Of a DNA stretch of 9,894 nucleotides, positions 6,178 to 9,894 are shown piece by piece; position 1 is the first letter of the stretch, and each line of letters begins with the position of its first letter. Source of the DNA: Mageeibacillus sp. UBA3781 (GTDB lineage: Bacteria; Bacillota; Clostridia; Saccharofermentanales; Saccharofermentanaceae). The DNA is taken from contig DFFH01000145.1 in NCBI GenBank assembly GCA_002368805.1, positions 1 through 9,894 on the forward strand, given 5' to 3'. The notes under the pieces are model-generated. The model had not been told where the DNA came from. It saw only the letters and a program-made list of their open reading frames with translations, and ran no database searches. The translations under genes were made by a program, and so were the position numbers.

Positions 6178-6351
6178 TTACGTGTGGATTTTAAAAAATC
6201 CCGTTTTCACCCGTAAAAATGCGGCGTTTTTCGGTTCTTTTTTTTGACAATTACGTGTGAGATTTCAAATTTGGCGATTTCACACGTAATTGATGCTTTT
6301 TTAGTAGGAAATTTACGTGTGAAAAAGCAGATTTGAAGATTTCACCCGTAA
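6178..6351. repeat. Array of three 39-bp inverted-repeat units
   Basis: Three units, each exactly 39 bp, lie at 6178-6216, 6251-6289 and 6313-6351. Each begins TTACGTGTG and ends CAC(C or A)CGTAA, so the ends can pair as a stem. Unit 2 is perfect and its arms extend to 12 bp (AATTACGTGTGA, 6249-6260, with TCACACGTAATT, 6280-6291). Units 1 and 3 have one mismatch, C for A at the same place. Units 2 and 3 also share GATTTCAC before the right end; the interiors otherwise differ. The links between units (34 and 23 bp) contain runs of T (6238-6245, 6297-6302). The array lies in the gap after tetR. The remainder of the gap (6123-6177) holds only short GC-rich matches such as CCCG/CGGG with no T-run. 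Confidence 0.85.
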
Positions 6352-6374
6352 AAACATAAGTTAGCAATACCTAA

Positions 6375-6669
6375 CTGTCGGATGAAAAAGTGAATCAGGG
6401 ATATGAAATGCTTCAGGCTAACCGTTTCAGATATGCGAGTAATGTCTCCGGGTTCATGAAAGACTTCATCTATGGAAAAGCATGTGGTAAAGAGAACCCG
6501 AAGAGCTTCCGTGCGGCTGATCCGGGAGTTACAAGGAAAGAAAAAACATCCGGTCCAGTGCTTTTGCCACGGCATCATCTTCCGCCTCGGCATCCGACCC
6601 TTTGTGATGAAAAAAGGGGCGGCATATGCAGGTGTGGTCCGTAAATGGAAAAAGAGGAAAATCTTTTGA
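6375..6669 (+). pseudogene. Possible remnant of an unidentified gene
   Basis: The frame that opens after a stop at 6372-6374 reads NQGYEMLQANRFRYASNVSGFMKDFIYGKACGKENPKSFR, which looks like ordinary protein, and then turns Pro- and Arg-rich after about 6520. The frame one base on reads HPVQCFCHGIIFRLGIRPFVMKKGAAYAGVVRKWKKRKIF and stops at 6667-6669; this also looks like a natural C-terminus. Neither part has a good ribosome site, and no family is recognised. The simplest reading is the 3' part of a gene broken by a frameshift near 6500-6530 and lacking its beginning. It could also be non-coding DNA with chance open frames. Confidence 0.3.
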
Positions 6670-6709
6670 ACCTGTAGTGTAATTTCTGTGAAGGGGCGGA
6701 TCTTTTCTG

Positions 6710-6715
6710 TATAAT
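6710..6715 (+). promoter_or_regulatory. Candidate -10 element of the histidine phosphatase gene
   Basis: A perfect TATAAT lies 81 nt before the ATG at 6797. No good -35 is seen at 16-18 bp (TGTGAA at 6687-6692 is poor), so the promoter is a suggestion only. It lies after the stop of the upstream remnant and before a leader with no obvious structure. Confidence 0.4.
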
Positions 6716-6796
6716 CAAAAGCAAGGAATAAATCACACGATCAGGATCTTTCCTGAGTGGCGGAACATGAAGCGGTTCGAAGCGGAGGGGCAGGCC

Positions 6797-7414
6797 ATGA
6801 AACATATCATTACAGTACAGCATACGCAGTCGGTTCATCACACGAACGGGATGGTCGGCTCCTGGACGGACTGGGATCTGACGGAGCTCGGGCGCAAGCA
6901 GGCAGAGAATATCGGAAAGAAACTGAAAGAAGAACTTCAGGGAAAGAAATTCGTGATGTATTCTTCGGATCTCAAGCGTGCGGCACAGACGGCGGAAGAG
7001 ATCTCGAAATCTCTTGGTGTGGAAGCGATCCTTCGAAAAGAACTTCGCGAGAGAAACCTGGGGAAATGCTGCGGGAAATCCGTGCAGTGGCTCCGTGAAA
7101 ATTTCGAGACACCGGAGAACACCGTCGACGACTGTCTGTTCTCAGACGGAGAGAGCCGCAGGGCATGCTGGAACCGCCTTCGTCCTTTCTACGAAGAAGT
7201 GATGGAAAGTGATGAGGAGACGATCATCATCGTGTCCCATGGTGATCTTCTGAGTCTATGGAATCTTATGTATCTGGGCCTTCCGGTGGAAGCCTATTAT
7301 GATGTCGATATCCACGGGCCGGCCGGAGGCGTTTCCCACATGATCATCGGCGATGACGGGAAACACCGCGTGCGGCACATCAACGATATGTCCTATATCG
7401 CAGGAAAGGTTTAG
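6797..7414 (+). CDS. Histidine phosphatase superfamily protein (QH variant)
   Basis: A 205-residue phosphoglycerate-mutase-like protein. The start VQHTQSVHHTNGMVGSWTDWDLTELG corresponds to the family's RHG-x-T-x-x-N-x-x-G-x-x-G-x-x-D-x-P-L-T-x-x-G. The phosphate-accepting histidine (H9) is kept, but Arg and Gly of RHG are Gln and Thr. SSDLKRAAQTA supplies the second arginine (R61), KELRERNLG the general-acid glutamate region (82-85), and IIIVSHGD the second histidine (H148). It probably removes phosphate from a small molecule; the lost Arg leaves the substrate and even the activity uncertain. GGAGGGG (6784-6790) is 6 nt before the ATG at 6797, which is preferred over an in-frame ATG at 6767. 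The stop codon lies inside a 12-bp stem shared with the gap before the HAD gene. Confidence 0.88.
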   Translation: MKHIITVQHTQSVHHTNGMVGSWTDWDLTELGRKQAENIGKKLKEELQGKKFVMYSSDLKRAAQTAEEISKSLGVEAILRKELRERNLGKCCGKSVQWLRENFETPENTVDDCLFSDGESRRACWNRLRPFYEEVMESDEETIIIVSHGDLLSLWNLMYLGLPVEAYYDVDIHGPAGGVSHMIIGDDGKHRVRHINDMSYIAGKV

Positions 7415-7454
7415 GGAACTTTTGAGAAAGAATAGGCAAGAGAAGTTCCCTAAA
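7410..7454 (+). other. 12-bp perfect stem-loop spanning the phosphatase stop codon
   Basis: TTTAGGGAACTT (7410-7421) pairs exactly with AAGTTCCCTAAA (7443-7454) around a 21-nt loop. The left arm holds the TAG stop (7412-7414) of the histidine phosphatase. Only ATTGTATT follows, without a T-run, so it is not a standard terminator. It may protect the 3' end or separate expression of the phosphatase and HAD genes. Confidence 0.6.
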
Positions 7455-7483
7455 ATTGTATTGGCAGGAGCAGGATACGAAAC

Positions 7484-8248
7484 ATGGTGAGAATGGTTTT
7501 AACAGATCTGGATCATACACTTCTGAGGCAGGATGGGAGCATATCCGAGGCGTCTTTGGAAGTGATTGCTGCGTGCAGAAGTAAGGGCATCAAACTGGCG
7601 ATCGCGACAGCGAGATACTGGATCGGTGCGGAGCGGTATATCCATCTTCTGAAACCGGATTATGAGATCACCACGGATGGTACGCTGATCCATGCGGAAG
7701 ATAGGTGCATCTATTCGAAGACCTTCTCGATCGGGGATACGAACCGGATCGTGCGAAGTGTGAAGGCACGGATGCCGGGAACGGAAATCTCCGTGGCGCA
7801 TGGGAAAACAGTCTTCTGGAACAGTAAGCATATCGCGGAATCGGAGCGGCTTCATAAGGCGGTCTATAACGATTATTCGCGGGACCTGGAAGTCGGTGCC
7901 AATAAGATCGCCGCCATTCTTTCAGATGAACAGATGGCGCAGGAGATCGCAGATGAAATAGGATGTAAATTGCAGTGCTATCGCGGGGAGAATATGTATG
8001 CCTTCCTGCCGGAAGGATCCGGAAAGATCCAGGCGATCGAAGCACTGTCCGAAAGAAGCGGGATCGCGATTTCGGATATCGTGGCTTTCGGAGACGATAA
8101 GAACGATATCGATATGCTGACGATGTGCGGGAAAGGTGTTGCCGTGGCAAATGCGATCCCGGAAGTTCTTGATGTCGCTGATGAGATCACTGCTTCCAAT
8201 GACGAAGATGGAGTGGCGGAATGGATGAGAAAGAACTGCCTTTCATAG
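7484..8248 (+). CDS. HAD-superfamily hydrolase, Cof/type IIB
   Basis: A 254-residue Mg-dependent phosphatase. TDLDHTLL gives motif I, D8-x-D10-x-T12, with D8 the nucleophile. IATAR (40-44) is motif II, normally T/S-x-R. GSGKIQAI supplies the motif III lysine (K181). FGDDKNDIDM (202-211) is motif IV, which binds Mg. The cap between about 85 and 170 lies between motifs II and III, as in the IIB (Cof/YbiV-like) group, which dephosphorylates sugar phosphates and similar small molecules. AGGA at 7472-7475 lies 8 nt before the ATG. It follows the histidine phosphatase by 69 bp with a strong stem-loop between. The substrate is not known; two adjacent small-molecule phosphatases may serve a shared metabolite pool, which is only inference. 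Confidence 0.92.
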   Translation: MVRMVLTDLDHTLLRQDGSISEASLEVIAACRSKGIKLAIATARYWIGAERYIHLLKPDYEITTDGTLIHAEDRCIYSKTFSIGDTNRIVRSVKARMPGTEISVAHGKTVFWNSKHIAESERLHKAVYNDYSRDLEVGANKIAAILSDEQMAQEIADEIGCKLQCYRGENMYAFLPEGSGKIQAIEALSERSGIAISDIVAFGDDKNDIDMLTMCGKGVAVANAIPEVLDVADEITASNDEDGVAEWMRKNCLS

Positions 8249-8296
8249 TGTAGAATAATTGCAGGAAAAAAGTGCTTTTCGAGGAGCAAAAAGAAG

Positions 8297-9166
8297 ATGA
8301 ATTTCGATCAGTTCGTAAAAGATATTCAGGACAATAATTGGAATGTATTCGGCACGGAAGTGTATGAAAACGGCGAGCTGACGCACAGTTTCGGGGATAC
8401 GACGGGTCTTCACGAGATCTACTCGGCGACGAAGACGGTGCTGTCCGTCGCTGTCGGTACCCTCTACGACGAGGGACGCATCGATCTCGACCGATCGATC
8501 CTGGAATATCTTCCGAGCGAAAAGCACTTGTCTCTTTCAAAAGAGCAGAAAGCACGCTGGGAGAAGATCAGCCTCCGCCGTCTTCTGACCATGTCGGTTT
8601 CTGATCTTCCTTTCCGGCCGGAAGGGGAAAACTGGCTGGACTTTTCGCTGGCATGTGAGATCGAAGATCCGGAAAAGATTGAATTCAACTATAGTAATAT
8701 CTCGGCGTACCTGATTGGTGTGGCGCTGACAGAGGCGCTCGGCAGCGACCTAGGTGCTTTTATAGAGGAAAGGATCTTCGCGCCGCTGGAGATCACATCC
8801 TTTGAGTACGGAAGATCTCCGGAGGGGTATTTCTACGGCGCGTCAAAGATGCGCCTTTCCGTTCATGACGTAAGTAAATTCGGGCTGCTTCTTTATAACG
8901 GGGGTGTGTATAACGGAGTCCGTATCCTTTCCGAAGAATATGTGGAGATGGCCACATCCGTGCAGCAGATGAACAGAGAAGGCGGTTATGGCTTCTTTAT
9001 CTGGAAATACAGAGACGGCTTCAGCATTAACGGCAAGTGGAAGCAGAAATGCTATGTCCTGCCGAAGAAAGGTGTTATCGTGACCTATCTTTCGCATATC
9101 GAAGATGGTTCCCACGATCTTCTGGAAAGCATGGAGAAGAATATTCTCGGCATCGGTATTGGCTAG
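8297..9166 (+). CDS. Serine hydrolase, beta-lactamase/PBP-like fold (second copy type)
   Basis: A 289-residue soluble protein of the beta-lactamase superfamily. EIYSATKTVLSVAVGTLYDEGRI holds S-x-x-K (S43, K46). SLRRLLTMSVSDLPF follows, and FNYSNISAYLIG gives the intact Y-x-N motif (Y132, N134). MRLSVHDVSKFGLLLYNGG and a Gly-Trp/Tyr region follow. The third motif is not a clear H/K-x-G; NGKWKQ (245-250) is the nearest. It is shorter than the class C-like protein at 1762-2751 and only distantly like it, so this is no recent duplication. No signal peptide is seen. An esterase or amidase role is more likely than beta-lactam hydrolysis. GAGGAG (8281-8286) is 10 nt before the ATG. It lies 48 bp after the HAD gene and may share its transcript. 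Confidence 0.88.
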   Translation: MNFDQFVKDIQDNNWNVFGTEVYENGELTHSFGDTTGLHEIYSATKTVLSVAVGTLYDEGRIDLDRSILEYLPSEKHLSLSKEQKARWEKISLRRLLTMSVSDLPFRPEGENWLDFSLACEIEDPEKIEFNYSNISAYLIGVALTEALGSDLGAFIEERIFAPLEITSFEYGRSPEGYFYGASKMRLSVHDVSKFGLLLYNGGVYNGVRILSEEYVEMATSVQQMNREGGYGFFIWKYRDGFSINGKWKQKCYVLPKKGVIVTYLSHIEDGSHDLLESMEKNILGIGIG

Positions 9167-9200
9167 GAGCAAAAAGCGAAGTGGAATCCCGGAATAAACG

Positions 9201-9894
9201 TCAGCTTTTCTTTTCGGCCTTATCCTTATACATCGCTTCATCTGCACGCTTGAAAACATCTGCTGCAGATATATCCGAATTACTATCATATGCAGCCATG
9301 CCGCAAGCGATAGATACATAATCCGATGGTAATGGAAGGGTCTCGGAATAAGGACTCATCATCTCGTTGATCGCGATCAGACGCTCGTCGCGCTTCTCGT
9401 AATCTTCACCGGTAAGTACCGCAACGAATTCATCTCCACCTATGCGGTAAACAGGACTGTGCTTATACACATTGCAGATCAGGTGGCAGGCCCGTAACAG
9501 ATATTCATCTCCGGCTTCATGTCCCTGGGAGTCATTGACCATCTTCAGATTGTTTACATCAAACATAGCGATCGCAAACTTCACATCCGGATTGGAATTG
9601 ATCTGTGACTGGAGATACTTTTCTTTATCTTCGAAAGCCATGCGGTTATTTACATGAGTCAGAGGATCTCTGCCCATCAGATCAAGAAGACGCTTATTGA
9701 TGTGATCCAGAGTCAGCGCATGACGGAACTTTTCGAATGCCAGACTCATGCGGGTATAGTATGTATGCAGGAAGTGATTCATCAGTTTATCGATACAGTC
9801 TCTGAAGACCAGGTATCCATAAGCAGAGTCTTCATCATGAAGAGGAAGCATGATATAAAGATGATTCGATCCTGAGGGATCACGTCCGGGAACC
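9201..9894 (-). CDS. GGDEF-domain diguanylate cyclase, N-terminus outside the window
   Basis: The frame stays open to the window edge, so this is the 3' part of a longer gene; the Met at 9851 is internal. The visible part starts with VPGRDPSGSNHLYIMLPLHDEDSAYGYLVF, which resembles the end of a sensor or periplasmic-binding-like domain. A helical linker (HTYYTRMSLAFEKFRHALTLDHINKRL) follows, then the GGDEF domain: DPLTHVNNRMAF, FDVNNLKMVNDSQGHEAGD and RIGGDEFVAVL. The intact GGDEF and metal-binding Asp suggest it makes cyclic di-GMP. The inhibitory site (R-x-x-D five residues before GGDEF) reads YKHS, so product inhibition is probably lost. It converges with the second serine hydrolase across 34 bp with only a weak AAAAGC/GCTTTT match (9174-9179, 9204-9209). 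Confidence 0.93.
   Translation of the reverse strand, partial: VPGRDPSGSNHLYIMLPLHDEDSAYGYLVFRDCIDKLMNHFLHTYYTRMSLAFEKFRHALTLDHINKRLLDLMGRDPLTHVNNRMAFEDKEKYLQSQINSNPDVKFAIAMFDVNNLKMVNDSQGHEAGDEYLLRACHLICNVYKHSPVYRIGGDEFVAVLTGEDYEKRDERLIAINEMMSPYSETLPLPSDYVSIACGMAAYDSNSDISAADVFKRADEAMYKDKAEKKS

Noticed and set aside
7668..8150. 160-residue antisense open frame inside the HAD gene
   Set aside because: Very rich in Arg, Ser and Pro, as expected from the complement of a real gene.
9174..9209. AAAAGC/GCTTTT hairpin between convergent genes as a terminator
   Set aside because: Only a 6-bp AT-rich stem with a 24-nt loop; too weak to call.

Overview
The window looks like a chromosomal segment of a Bacillota bacterium, most likely a clostridial or Lachnospiraceae-type species. 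The grounds are strong AGGAGG-like ribosome binding sites, TTGACA/TATAAT-type promoters, mid-range GC in genes with AT-rich gaps, and the protein families present: a MarR-flavodoxin pair, an EamA transporter with a methyltransferase, histidine phosphatases with a QH start, and a GGDEF protein. The taxonomic guess is inference. No phage, IS element, tRNA, rRNA or CRISPR array is visible. The window reads as a series of small, mostly independent metabolic and regulatory units.

Positions 1-1725 are read rightwards. A strong terminator of an upstream gene is followed by a promoter carrying two matching palindromic operators, then a MarR-family regulator overlapping by 4 nt a flavodoxin-domain protein whose 3' end appears frameshifted, then a GrpB-family protein. 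A leftward serine hydrolase (beta-lactamase/PBP fold) fills 1762-2751. The 430-bp gap behind it holds three degenerate tandem units of exactly 81 bp.

From 3182 comes a short-chain dehydrogenase (rightward). It converges on a leftward two-gene operon: an EamA/DMT permease (4556-5428) translationally coupled to a SAM methyltransferase (3966-4559). A TetR-family regulator (5568-6122) is divergent from the permease. A perfect inverted repeat over its -35 region suggests autoregulation and possibly control of the permease-methyltransferase pair.

The gap 6123-6374 contains three 39-bp units sharing the same inverted arms (TTACGTGTG...CACnCGTAA), the most striking unexplained structure here. After an apparent gene remnant (6375-6669) come, rightwards, a histidine phosphatase, a HAD/Cof-type phosphatase and a second serine hydrolase. 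A leftward GGDEF diguanylate cyclase runs off the right edge (9201-9894), so its N-terminus is missing.

No complete new defence or biosynthetic system is evident. The best leads are the two intergenic repeat arrays, the two operator architectures, the flavodoxin frameshift, and the stem-loops that enclose stop codons.
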